Assembly (NCBI RefSeq): GCF_900167935.1
Contig: NZ_FUYL01000003.1
Location: 186,001-250,000, forward strand
Direction: 5' to 3'
DNA: 64,000 nt
Origin: Maribacter arcticus
GTDB lineage: Bacteria > Bacteroidota > Bacteroidia > Flavobacteriales > Flavobacteriaceae
Shown here piece after piece: positions 9,667 through 17,994 of the stretch. The notes beneath the pieces were generated by a model. The model saw only the letters and a list, made by a program, of their open reading frames with translations, was not told where the DNA came from and made no database searches. Position numbers and translations under genes: made by a program. How positions within the stretch are numbered: the stretch's first letter is position 1; each line of letters starts with the position of its first letter.

Positions 9667-9733
9667 GAAAATAGGTTTCTTAAATGTATTGTTTATACCA
9701 TCTTTGAGAATTAAATTTCAATACTTCTTTAGA

Positions 9734-12112
9734 ATGCGCAACTCTTATTTCTTTTTATTACTGGTAATTTCGGTTTTCGGAATCAATCTAGTAACTGCTC
9801 AAGCTGGTATCACTACAATTACCGGTAAAATAGTCGAAAACAATAATGGTGGCCCAATAGAATTCGCAACCGTATTGGTTGGAAATTCTGCAGACCAAAA
9901 GCCAATCGTGGGAACAACTACAATCGAGGACGGTAGTTTTATTTTGGAAACCAGTGCGCCAAAATTCTATATCGAGGTTAGTTTTATAGGGTTTACCACA
10001 AAGAGATTTGACAATCCGAACATTATTGATGGTAAAATCAACTTAGGCACTGTGACCATATCCGAAGATTCTCAGCAATTAGATGAAGTAGTCGTAGAAG
10101 GTGAAATTTCACAAACAACTTTTAAACTAGATAAACGAATATTTAATGTAGGTGCCGATTTAAGTAGTACAGGTGCGAGTGCTTTAGAGATATTAAATAA
10201 TGTGCCATCGGTAAACGTGAATATAGAAGGCCAAATAAGTTTACGTGGTAGCCAAGGGGTTCAAATGCTAATCAATGGAAAACCTTCGGTCATCGCCAAT
10301 GAACAAGGCAATGCATTAGGGACGTTGACTGCAGACATGATTGAACGCATCGAAGTTATTACCAATCCGTCTGCAAAATATGATGCCGAAGGTACTTCTG
10401 GTATCATTAATATTGTTCTGAAAAAAGAAGAGAAAAAAGGATTGAATGGGGCTGTTACCTTAAATACTGGTATACCTAACAACCATAGCATCGGCTTAAG
10501 TCTAAATAGACGTACCGAAAAATTCAACCTATTTAGCCAAATGGGTTTTGGTAGAAGAACTTTCCCTAGTGACAACGAGACTGAAAACCGCAACTTGGTT
10601 GATGATACTTATATTAGTAGTTTTGGACAAAGTGATAAGAACGAAACATTTTTTAATCTTATTCTTGGTACAGACTATCACATCAATGACTTAAACGTTA
10701 TTACCCTCTCAGGAAATTTCGCTTATGAATGGGAAAAAGAGCATTCTGATGCCTTGTTCAGCACATTCGATTCTGGGAACACGCAAACAGATGCTTTCCA
10801 ACGCCGTGAACTTACCACAGCAACCAACCCTAAATATTCATACGAACTACAATACAAAAAGGACTTTGAAGGTAATGAAGAACAATCTTTACTGCTTAGC
10901 GCCACAGGTAATTTATTCGCAAAAGACCAATCATCAGACTTTACAAATACAACTACGTTCGGTAATGGTGACGATATGCAACAACAGTCTCGAACAGATT
11001 TTAGTCAGGCTGATTACACATTTAAGGCAGACTACACCCATCCTTGGGCCGAAAAATACACCATTGAAACAGGTACTCAATATCAAATCAATGATGTAGA
11101 AAACGATTTTGCTATCAGTGATTTTGATGGTTCACGTTTTGTCGAAAATCCAGATTTAACCAATGTTTTTGAATGGACACAGAAGGTATTAGGGGTTTAT
11201 GCCACAACAGCCTATGAAAGTGATTTATGGGGATTAAAATTAGGAGTGCGATTTGAGGATACCGATTTAAGCACCTTATTACAGAATACTAATGTCAGTA
11301 ATGATCAGAAGTATAACAACTTTTTTCCTAGTGGTCATACCTCATATAAATTCAGTGATAATCTTTCACTGCAAGCCGGATACTCCAAACGAATTTTCCG
11401 CCCAAGAATGTGGGATTTGAATCCATTCTACAACATCCGTAATAATTTTAGCATCCGCACAGGTAATGCAAACCTACAACCAGAATTTACTGATAGTTAC
11501 GAGCTTACCAGTATTTATAAAATTGGTAAGGTTTCAATGAACTTAGGAGTTTTCTATAGACATACTGAAGATGTGGTAGAGCGCGTTGTAGAATTTGAAA
11601 ATAATGTAAGCATTTCGAGACCAGAGAACATTGGTATCAACAATACTATGGGGGTCGAGTTTAACGCCAAATATATCCCTACCAATTGGTTATCTTTTAC
11701 TAACGATTTTAATTATAGCCATTTTACACGAGAAGGAGATTTTGACGGAAATTCTTTTGACTTCAAAGGCGACCAATGGTCGACGCGACTTACCAATAAA
11801 TTAAAATTACCTGCAGATTTTGATTTAGAATTTATAGGTCATTATCAATCGGACTACAGAACGCTACAACAAGAAATTTCAGACAACTTGTTTATGGATT
11901 TTGGAGCACGAAAGAAAATATTAAAGGGAAAGGCTATTTTAAGTCTTAGCGTTCGTGATGTATTTGCTTCTCGTATACAAGAGAGTATCACTAACCAACC
12001 AACTTTCTATTTAAGAGATTTTAGCCAACAAGGCCGCTTTGTAACCTTTGGTGTAAGTTTTGGTTTTGGAAGAGGCGAGGCTATGGAATTCTCGGGACAA
12101 AAACATTTTTAA
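9734..12112 (+). CDS. TonB-receptor-like outer-membrane beta-barrel protein (OMP_b-brl_3 type)
   Basis: 792 residues from the ATG at 9734, which gives a clean signal peptide (MRNSYFFLLLVISVFG...TAQ). An upstream TTG at 9662 is in frame but would overlap the candidate operator, so I reject it. Order: carboxypeptidase-regulatory-like domain (about 25-115), a plug-like domain (about 120-225, ending ITNPSAKYDAEGTSGIINI) and a C-terminal barrel ending in the hydrophobic residue Phe. The C-terminal pattern (YLRDFSQQGRFVTFGVSFGF) matches the subfamily that in Bacteroidota often stands beside LytTR systems rather than SusD. The cargo is unknown. It is divergent from the LytTR kinase/regulator genes, which probably control it. 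Confidence 0.9.
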   Translation: MRNSYFFLLLVISVFGINLVTAQAGITTITGKIVENNNGGPIEFATVLVGNSADQKPIVGTTTIEDGSFILETSAPKFYIEVSFIGFTTKRFDNPNIIDGKINLGTVTISEDSQQLDEVVVEGEISQTTFKLDKRIFNVGADLSSTGASALEILNNVPSVNVNIEGQISLRGSQGVQMLINGKPSVIANEQGNALGTLTADMIERIEVITNPSAKYDAEGTSGIINIVLKKEEKKGLNGAVTLNTGIPNNHSIGLSLNRRTEKFNLFSQMGFGRRTFPSDNETENRNLVDDTYISSFGQSDKNETFFNLILGTDYHINDLNVITLSGNFAYEWEKEHSDALFSTFDSGNTQTDAFQRRELTTATNPKYSYELQYKKDFEGNEEQSLLLSATGNLFAKDQSSDFTNTTTFGNGDDMQQQSRTDFSQADYTFKADYTHPWAEKYTIETGTQYQINDVENDFAISDFDGSRFVENPDLTNVFEWTQKVLGVYATTAYESDLWGLKLGVRFEDTDLSTLLQNTNVSNDQKYNNFFPSGHTSYKFSDNLSLQAGYSKRIFRPRMWDLNPFYNIRNNFSIRTGNANLQPEFTDSYELTSIYKIGKVSMNLGVFYRHTEDVVERVVEFENNVSISRPENIGINNTMGVEFNAKYIPTNWLSFTNDFNYSHFTREGDFDGNSFDFKGDQWSTRLTNKLKLPADFDLEFIGHYQSDYRTLQQEISDNLFMDFGARKKILKGKAILSLSVRDVFASRIQESITNQPTFYLRDFSQQGRFVTFGVSFGFGRGEAMEFSGQKHF

Positions 12113-12183
12113 GTCACAAAAGTAAAGCATACTATTATACATACCATAATCGATGTTCGCCTGAACGCTAATTAGAACCAACC

Positions 12184-12465
12184 TTATTTTACCGCTACAC
12201 CTTTCCAAAATGCAACATATCCCTTAATGCTCTTGGCTAACGGTGACACTTCAGGATAATACCAGGCTGCATCTTTATTAACAGAATCATTGACTTCAAT
12301 ATCATAATAAGAAGCAACTCCTTTCCAAGGACACGTTGTATGGGTCTCATTAGCTTTAAAAAACTCCTGTTTTATATCTTTCGGCGGAAAATAATGATTC
12401 CCTTCTATTACAACAGTGTCATCACTTTCTGCTATTACCGTATTATTCCAAATTGCTTTTATCAT
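12184..12465 (-). CDS. DUF427 family protein
   Basis: 93 residues covering the whole DUF427 (PF04248) fold: KAIWNNTVIAESDDTVVIEG at the N-terminus, the hallmark TTCPWKGVASYYDI in the middle and AAWYYPEVSPLAKSIKGYVAFW at the end. Biochemical role is not established. It lies 21 bases after the hydrolase-OsmC gene on the same strand and is probably cotranscribed, which suggests a stress or detoxification context. Confidence 0.9.
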   Translation of the reverse strand: MIKAIWNNTVIAESDDTVVIEGNHYFPPKDIKQEFFKANETHTTCPWKGVASYYDIEVNDSVNKDAAWYYPEVSPLAKSIKGYVAFWKGVAVK

Positions 12466-12486
12466 ACTTCTCCTTTTTCAATCTTT

Positions 12487-13692
12487 CTATATAAATTCAG
12501 TTATAATTTGAGCTTCCGAAGAAAGTGTTTTGTGTACTGGGCATTTATCGGCAATTTCCAATAATCTATTTCGTTGTTTTTCATCTAAATTACCGAACAC
12601 TTCTATTTTTCTTTTGAAGGTATCAATTTTTTTAACCGTTGAAGTATTTTCAGAATCGGGAGCATGCTCTTTACCATGGTCAACATGCACAACTACCTTC
12701 TGTAAATCCCAATTCTTTCTTGTTGCATACATTCTCAATGTCATGGCGGTACAAGCCCCTAACCCGGAAGACACATAATCATAAGGGGATGGACCAAAAT
12801 CATTTCCTCCAAAACCTGTAGGTTCATCGGCTATCAACAAATGGTTTCCTGATACTATTTCCGTTGTAAAACCTTCGTTACCTATACTTACGGCGACTTG
12901 GTGAGCCGTTTTCAACTTTTGCCTTTTTGGTATTTCTAAATAGCGTTCTGCCCAACCTGCTATTACATTCCCTACATAAGTGGAATCTTCACTATTCATC
13001 AACAGATGGTCTGCTTTATCTATGGAAACAAAACTTTTTGGATGATGGGCAAATTGATAAAGTTCTTTTGCGTTTTCAATTCCTACAATGGTATCTTGTG
13101 GTGAATGCATAACCAAAAATGGTTTTCGCATATTCTTCAGAATCCCTTTCATAGGTTTAGATTCTATATCATCTAAAAAGTCTTTTTTAATGGTGAAGTC
13201 TCGTCCGCCAATATTAACCTTTGCTTTCCCTGTCTCTTTTATTTCATCAACACTAGATTTAAATAAATGCTGCACATGAGCTGGGGATGATGGTGCCCCA
13301 ACGGTTGCAACAGCCGCAACAGAATCTAATTCAACAGCGGCAAAAATGACGGCTGCCCCACCTAAAGAGTGCCCCACCAATAAAGAGGGAGCCTTATAAT
13401 TGTCTTCTAAGAAATTTGCGGCATGTACTAAATCTGAAACATTGGATGAAAAATTGGTTTCTTCAAAATCACCTTCACTTTGCCCCAGCCCCGTAAAATC
13501 GAAACGGAGTACGGCGATACCTTTGTTGACCAATGCCCTAGAAATATTCCTAACAGCAGAAAAGTTCTTATTACAGGTAAAACAGTGCGCAAAAACAGCA
13601 TATGTATGTGCTACTTGATTCGTTGGGAATTCTAATCGTGCATCAAGCTGTTTTCCTTGAGAATTTGTGAACGTAACTTTTTCGAAGCTCAT
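12487..13692 (-). CDS. alpha/beta hydrolase fused to OsmC-type peroxidase domain
   Basis: 401 residues. Residues 1-250 form an alpha/beta hydrolase with the nucleophile elbow GHSLGG (Ser109). Residues about 265-401 form an OsmC/Ohr-like domain with its two redox cysteines, in GACTAMTLR (about 317) and KCPVHKTLSS (about 388). OsmC domains reduce organic hydroperoxides; the fused hydrolase might release the substrate from an ester. This fusion is a known architecture. It follows the aldehyde dehydrogenase gene by 76 bases, so it may be the tail of the amine cluster or a separate unit. Confidence 0.92.
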   Translation of the reverse strand: MSFEKVTFTNSQGKQLDARLEFPTNQVAHTYAVFAHCFTCNKNFSAVRNISRALVNKGIAVLRFDFTGLGQSEGDFEETNFSSNVSDLVHAANFLEDNYKAPSLLVGHSLGGAAVIFAAVELDSVAAVATVGAPSSPAHVQHLFKSSVDEIKETGKAKVNIGGRDFTIKKDFLDDIESKPMKGILKNMRKPFLVMHSPQDTIVGIENAKELYQFAHHPKSFVSIDKADHLLMNSEDSTYVGNVIAGWAERYLEIPKRQKLKTAHQVAVSIGNEGFTTEIVSGNHLLIADEPTGFGGNDFGPSPYDYVSSGLGACTAMTLRMYATRKNWDLQKVVVHVDHGKEHAPDSENTSTVKKIDTFKRKIEVFGNLDEKQRNRLLEIADKCPVHKTLSSEAQIITEFI

Positions 13693-13717
13693 ACCTTTTC
13701 TTTCTATACTGTTAACT

Positions 13718-13731
13718 TAATACTAGTATTA
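13718..13731. promoter_or_regulatory. 14-bp perfect palindrome, possible operator
   Basis: TAATACTAGTATTA is a perfect palindrome in the 76-bp gap ahead of the hydrolase-OsmC gene. It has the size of a dimeric-repressor site, but AT-rich palindromes also occur by chance. No regulator can be assigned. Confidence 0.25.
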
Positions 13732-13768
13732 GAGGTAAATAAAGGGTAAAACTTACAAGCACCGCTAA

Positions 13769-15133
13769 TCAACCTTTAACATAAATAGTTTTTCGATTCA
13801 CAAACTCCATCATACCGTCTTTTGCTAGTTCACGTCCATAACCTGATTTCTTGGTACCCCCAAAAGGCAACCTAGGGTCTGACTTCACTAACTCATTTAT
13901 GAAATAGGCCGCATCACTTACCTTATGGGCATATTTTAAAGCTTTTTCGGTATTTTTTGTACATACTGTTACACCAAGTCCATATTTAGATTTTTCAGAA
14001 AGTTCAAATGCGTGGTCAATATCTTTTGCTTTAATCATAGCTGCCAAAGGTCCAAAAGTTTCTTGGTCAAAAGCTGCCATACCAGGTACTACATCACCTA
14101 AAACAGTAGGTTCGTGATAACAACCATTTTGAGTTCCACCCAATAAAAGTTTAGCACCTTGCGCCACTGATTCTTTCACTTGTGCGTTTAATTGATTTGC
14201 AAGATCTAAACGAGCAAGTGGACCAATGGTAGTATTTTCATCCATTGGGTCACCTGATTTTAATTCTTTTACAGCATTGGTGAATTTTGTGACGAATTCT
14301 TCATAAATACCTTCTACTAAAATAAATCGTTTAGCAGCAATACAACTTTGTCCGCAATTGAGCATGCGAGCGGTCAAGGCAATTTTTACAGAGGCGTCTA
14401 TATCTGCATCTTCCCAAACAATAAAAGCATTATTTCCACCGAGTTCCAGTACTGATTTTTTGATATGTCTTCCTGAAATCTCAGCAACGGCAGAACCTGC
14501 CCTTTCACTTCCTGTAAGTGTTAGTGCTTTTACAGTATCGTGTGAAATAATTGTTTCGGTTTGATCGTGATGCACGATCAAGTTTTGGAACACATAACGC
14601 GGGTAACCAGCTCTAATGAAGACTTCTTCAATCTGTTTGGCGCAACCAAAAACATTTGGAGCATGTTTCAATAATCCAGTATTACCTGCTGTTAAAGTAG
14701 GTGCTGCGTATCTAAAGACTTGCCAGAATGGAAAGTTCCATGGCATAATCGCCAAGACACTCCCGATAGGGTCATGACTTACGAAACTTTGAGCAGCATC
14801 GGTTTTTATTATTTCATTTGCTAAAAAGGTTTCCGCGTTTTCAGCATAATAATCACAGACCCATGCACATTTATTTACTTCAGATCTAGACTCTTTAATA
14901 GGTTTTCCCATTTCTAAAGTAATCATTTGGGCATATTCTTCTATGTTATCCCGTAATACTTGACCTGCTTTTTTCAGTAAACTACAACGTTCGGAAAGGG
15001 GTACTTTTCGCCAAGCGTTAAATGCTATTTGACTTTTGTTCAGTTTTTCGACTAAAGCCTCTTTAGTAAGCGCTGTATATACGCCAACTTCCTCTCCATT
15101 GTAAGGATTACTACTTTTGAATTCCATTTTCAT
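13769..15133 (-). CDS. NAD(P)-dependent succinate-semialdehyde-type dehydrogenase
   Basis: 454 residues from the ATG at 15133. A TTG- or ATG-like start at 15154 would add residues overlapping the previous gene, and an ATG at 15127 is also possible. It is a full aldehyde dehydrogenase: MPWNFPFW cofactor-site motif, LELGGNNAF with catalytic Glu (about 230), and NCGQSC with catalytic Cys (about 254). It best resembles short bacterial SSADH enzymes that turn omega-oxo acids or aminoaldehydes into carboxylates. It is the last enzyme of the seven-gene amine cluster, whose first gene is a GABA-type aminotransferase, so it probably oxidises that enzyme's product. Exact substrate unknown. Confidence 0.88.
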   Translation of the reverse strand: MKMEFKSSNPYNGEEVGVYTALTKEALVEKLNKSQIAFNAWRKVPLSERCSLLKKAGQVLRDNIEEYAQMITLEMGKPIKESRSEVNKCAWVCDYYAENAETFLANEIIKTDAAQSFVSHDPIGSVLAIMPWNFPFWQVFRYAAPTLTAGNTGLLKHAPNVFGCAKQIEEVFIRAGYPRYVFQNLIVHHDQTETIISHDTVKALTLTGSERAGSAVAEISGRHIKKSVLELGGNNAFIVWEDADIDASVKIALTARMLNCGQSCIAAKRFILVEGIYEEFVTKFTNAVKELKSGDPMDENTTIGPLARLDLANQLNAQVKESVAQGAKLLLGGTQNGCYHEPTVLGDVVPGMAAFDQETFGPLAAMIKAKDIDHAFELSEKSKYGLGVTVCTKNTEKALKYAHKVSDAAYFINELVKSDPRLPFGGTKKSGYGRELAKDGMMEFVNRKTIYVKG

Positions 15134-15143
15134 ATAGACTTTA

Positions 15144-16334
15144 TTAATTTTCAACAGGCTCGTTCCAATAATCTACAATTACTTCCCAAGCTATTTCACC
15201 GCCTGGCATTAAACGATCACGAAGCTCCTGTTGTTTTTGTTTAGTTTTTCTACCTGCCATTCCCTTAACCAGTGAATCCACAACGGCGTCTTGCCAATGG
15301 TAACCATCACCTTCAACAGCAACTGTTTCCAAAATGTTAACTGGAATAACTGGCTGCCCAGAAGAATTGTAATGTATTAGGATATGTTCTTCCGCAAAAT
15401 TATCGAAGCTTCTTTCAATCTTTATAGTTGGCCAGAGCACTTTCATAATTAGATTTGCTGGTTGATAAACTGATGTGTATAACGTTCCAAATCCTTCTTC
15501 AAATTTGGTATTGTACAGCGGAGAATATAAGAAGGCTTTTGCTAATTCATTAGCACTGATATTTTTTGATTTAAGGTAATTTTTAATAAAATTGTAACGT
15601 TTTTTTGTTTGGTTAAATTGAGCATTTTCCGGCCAATCTATTTCACCTTGATGATTTGTGGCAAATGCATCATTGGTTACTAATGGTGCTTTGTCAGGGG
15701 CCAACATTATTGTTTTTGAAGCTCCTGTTTTGTCAACTACAGTCACATTATATGACATGTGCGATGGAATTCTTTTTAACTCTTTTACCGCCTCAGCTGT
15801 ATTCGTACAAAACTCTAAAACATATCTTAAGATAAAAGGGATTCCAAATCCATAACCAACTTCTTTACGGCCACCGAATGTAAGGGAAACACAAAGCCCT
15901 GCATCGTTCATTCCATCAACTATTCCAATTAAACAATCAGAAGTACCCATTACTCTATTATCGTTCCATTTACTAAGTAATATTGTTCCTTCGAGCAAAT
16001 CTGGATGGTAATCATAGTTGCGTACTAGTTGAAATTCATCTGCTTTAATAACTGCTTGCGCACAAGCACTAATATATGCTGGCGGCTGAAATCCTGTTAG
16101 AAAACGAGCTATAACCGAATCGGCGTTTGATAATATGCATAGATGCTCATACGTTGGCCACATTTTAGGCATATATTTTTTTAAAGCATCTTGTGAAGTC
16201 TTTAGGTCAGGTTGGTTTACTGCGTTTTTTGACAAAAACCAAGTTCGGTACCCTGGCCAGAACGTATCAAATAGTCCTTTCCATTTTGGACCTGCCAAAG
16301 TAGGTTCAGAGACCGTACTAAAGTTCAATTGCAT
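15144..16334 (-). CDS. C45-family autoproteolytic N-acyl hydrolase/acyltransferase-like protein
   Basis: 396 residues of the Ntn-hydrolase group related to isopenicillin-N acyltransferase and choloylglycine hydrolase. Cys91 in PPAYISACAQAV is the likely nucleophile that would become N-terminal after self-cleavage, followed by the conserved RNYDYH (about 105-110) and DGMNDAGLCVSLTFGG. No signal peptide is visible, so it probably acts in the cytosol. These enzymes form or break linear amide bonds. In this cluster it may remove an acyl or aminoacyl group placed on an amine by the ATP-grasp ligase encoded just upstream. The dehydrogenase gene starts about ten bases from its stop. Confidence 0.8.
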   Translation of the reverse strand: MQLNFSTVSEPTLAGPKWKGLFDTFWPGYRTWFLSKNAVNQPDLKTSQDALKKYMPKMWPTYEHLCILSNADSVIARFLTGFQPPAYISACAQAVIKADEFQLVRNYDYHPDLLEGTILLSKWNDNRVMGTSDCLIGIVDGMNDAGLCVSLTFGGRKEVGYGFGIPFILRYVLEFCTNTAEAVKELKRIPSHMSYNVTVVDKTGASKTIMLAPDKAPLVTNDAFATNHQGEIDWPENAQFNQTKKRYNFIKNYLKSKNISANELAKAFLYSPLYNTKFEEGFGTLYTSVYQPANLIMKVLWPTIKIERSFDNFAEEHILIHYNSSGQPVIPVNILETVAVEGDGYHWQDAVVDSLVKGMAGRKTKQKQQELRDRLMPGGEIAWEVIVDYWNEPVEN

Positions 16335-16342
16335 AGTGTGTT

Positions 16343-16374
16343 TTTAAAAATTAAGCCCATAAAAATTTATGGGC
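16343..16374 (-). terminator. hairpin inside the amine cluster (terminator or mRNA-end element)
   Basis: A perfect 9-bp stem GCCCATAAA/TTTATGGGC with a 2-base loop (16355-16374) lies in the 103-bp gap between the ATP-grasp and C45 genes. On the minus strand it is followed by TTAATTTTT. It may attenuate expression of the last two enzymes. Confidence 0.55.
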
Positions 16375-16437
16375 AATTTAAATAATCAATGCGAATGCTA
16401 TTTCGCTGCAAATATTATCTGTATTAAATAGTACAGC

Positions 16438-17976
16438 TTATTTTGTTAAGCTACCGGTAAGCACTATTTTTTCACGTTTATCTTCCACTATTTGCGAAGT
16501 GTATTTTCCTCGAATGGCCTTTATCCAATCTTTTGCCCGTGCATTAAGTTGAAAGTCATCGTTCATCATACGCCCTCTTGATACCAATATACCTAAATCG
16601 GCTCCCTCATATAAATAATCTCCTTCTTTTGCGATATGAAGAAAAAATGCTTCTTTCTCAGTCTCTACCGCTCGTCTATGGGTGTCCATTCTATCATATT
16701 GTATATGGCCATTATCATACATTTTATAAATTCCCGATTTTGGGGCTTCAGATACATATTCAATCGTATCCTCCGTATGTTTAATGATCAATTGGCTCCA
16801 ATCGTCAATATTCTCTTGTTTTGCCCATCTAGCATTTAGTTCTTTCACGTTCAGATCATATTCTACATCCATCCATTCCAAAATATGGAATATGAAAAGA
16901 GGAGCATCCGCTAGTGCAAATACAGCGTGATTAGTAATCGAACTTGCACCCGTTACTCTAGGGTTCAATTCTCCAAGATAAATTTCACCATTATCTTGAT
17001 CTATTAGGAAATCAAGTTCAAAATAGCCTTTGTATCCTTCTTTTCTTAACTGATCACCGAAAAGTTGGGTATATTTTGTCGCCTTATTCCGAATTTCAGG
17101 GCTAAAAGCATTGGGGTAGATTTCATTACCGCACCAACCGCCTTTGTAAGGTGTCATTTCTTTAAAACCAACAAGTTCGGTCATCAAAGGAGCGACAATT
17201 GTACCATGTCTAGTAACACAGGCTTCAATTGCAGAACCTTTACAATTGATACGTTTCATTACTTTAACTTCTTTTTCCTTTACAATCTCCTCCTCATATT
17301 TCTTGAATTCCTCCTCATTAGAGATAAAAAAAGTGGTATGCCCCGAATCACCAAATGGTGTTTGAATTACCAAATCAGTACCAAGTACTTTAGAAACTTT
17401 TTGTAAATGTGCATAATCTGTGACGGGGGTGAGCACATAAGGTACACAAGGTACACCTGCCTTTTCGGCAATACGGTTGGTATTCACCTTGTTGTCCATA
17501 AAGGTTCGCATCTTGGCAGTAGGGAACATCACTTGAAGACCTAATTTTTTTGCAAGCTTCTCGGTCTTTTCATCGAACATTAAAAACATGGCCTTTCCTG
17601 CACTCTTCCCTTTTTTTCTAGTGGTCAAATAATCTTGAACTTCAGGATGTTGCAACAAATAGTTATTAATGTCTTCAATGCTTGTGAATTCATCATGTGG
17701 AATTTCCTCTTTAGGAGAAAAAACATTTGGATGTTGCCCATCAAAACATTCGATATGACAGATAAATTTAAAGCCTTTGATCCATTCATCTGCGCCTAGC
17801 ATATTGAAATTGGTGGCACTGATGAAATAAAGTGGTATCTCGTTTTTGTAAAAGAATCTTCTTATATCGGATACGCCGTTAAGCACCTCTTTAGTTGCTA
17901 CTTTTTTAGCTGGGACTATTTTTTTAGTCAATTTTTTGGCGGCTTTGGTAGTTGTTACTGCTTTTTTAGCGCTCAT
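16438..17976 (-). CDS. ATP-grasp ligase with Lys/Ala-rich N-terminal tail
   Basis: 512 residues from the ATG at 17976 (a TTG 15 bases upstream is less likely). Residues 1-30 are a tail rich in Lys, Ala and Thr resembling histone H1-like tails. An N-terminal Rossmann-like part follows, then an ATP-grasp core (about 150-370) with the metal- and ATP-binding signature GELNPRVTGASS (about 342-353) and FELDFL before it. A C-terminal extension of about 140 residues has no assignment. ATP-grasp enzymes join a carboxylate to an amine through an acyl-phosphate. The gene starts 18 bases after the decarboxylase, so I infer that it acylates or aminoacylates the amine formed there. Substrates are unknown. 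Confidence 0.82.
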   Translation of the reverse strand: MSAKKAVTTTKAAKKLTKKIVPAKKVATKEVLNGVSDIRRFFYKNEIPLYFISATNFNMLGADEWIKGFKFICHIECFDGQHPNVFSPKEEIPHDEFTSIEDINNYLLQHPEVQDYLTTRKKGKSAGKAMFLMFDEKTEKLAKKLGLQVMFPTAKMRTFMDNKVNTNRIAEKAGVPCVPYVLTPVTDYAHLQKVSKVLGTDLVIQTPFGDSGHTTFFISNEEEFKKYEEEIVKEKEVKVMKRINCKGSAIEACVTRHGTIVAPLMTELVGFKEMTPYKGGWCGNEIYPNAFSPEIRNKATKYTQLFGDQLRKEGYKGYFELDFLIDQDNGEIYLGELNPRVTGASSITNHAVFALADAPLFIFHILEWMDVEYDLNVKELNARWAKQENIDDWSQLIIKHTEDTIEYVSEAPKSGIYKMYDNGHIQYDRMDTHRRAVETEKEAFFLHIAKEGDYLYEGADLGILVSRGRMMNDDFQLNARAKDWIKAIRGKYTSQIVEDKREKIVLTGSLTK

Positions 17977-17994
17977 GTTTTTTATTTTCAATGA

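Noticed and set aside
9662..9733. Upstream TTG start for the outer-membrane receptor
   Set aside because: It would place the operator inside the gene and bury the signal peptide; the ATG at 9734 gives a normal signal.
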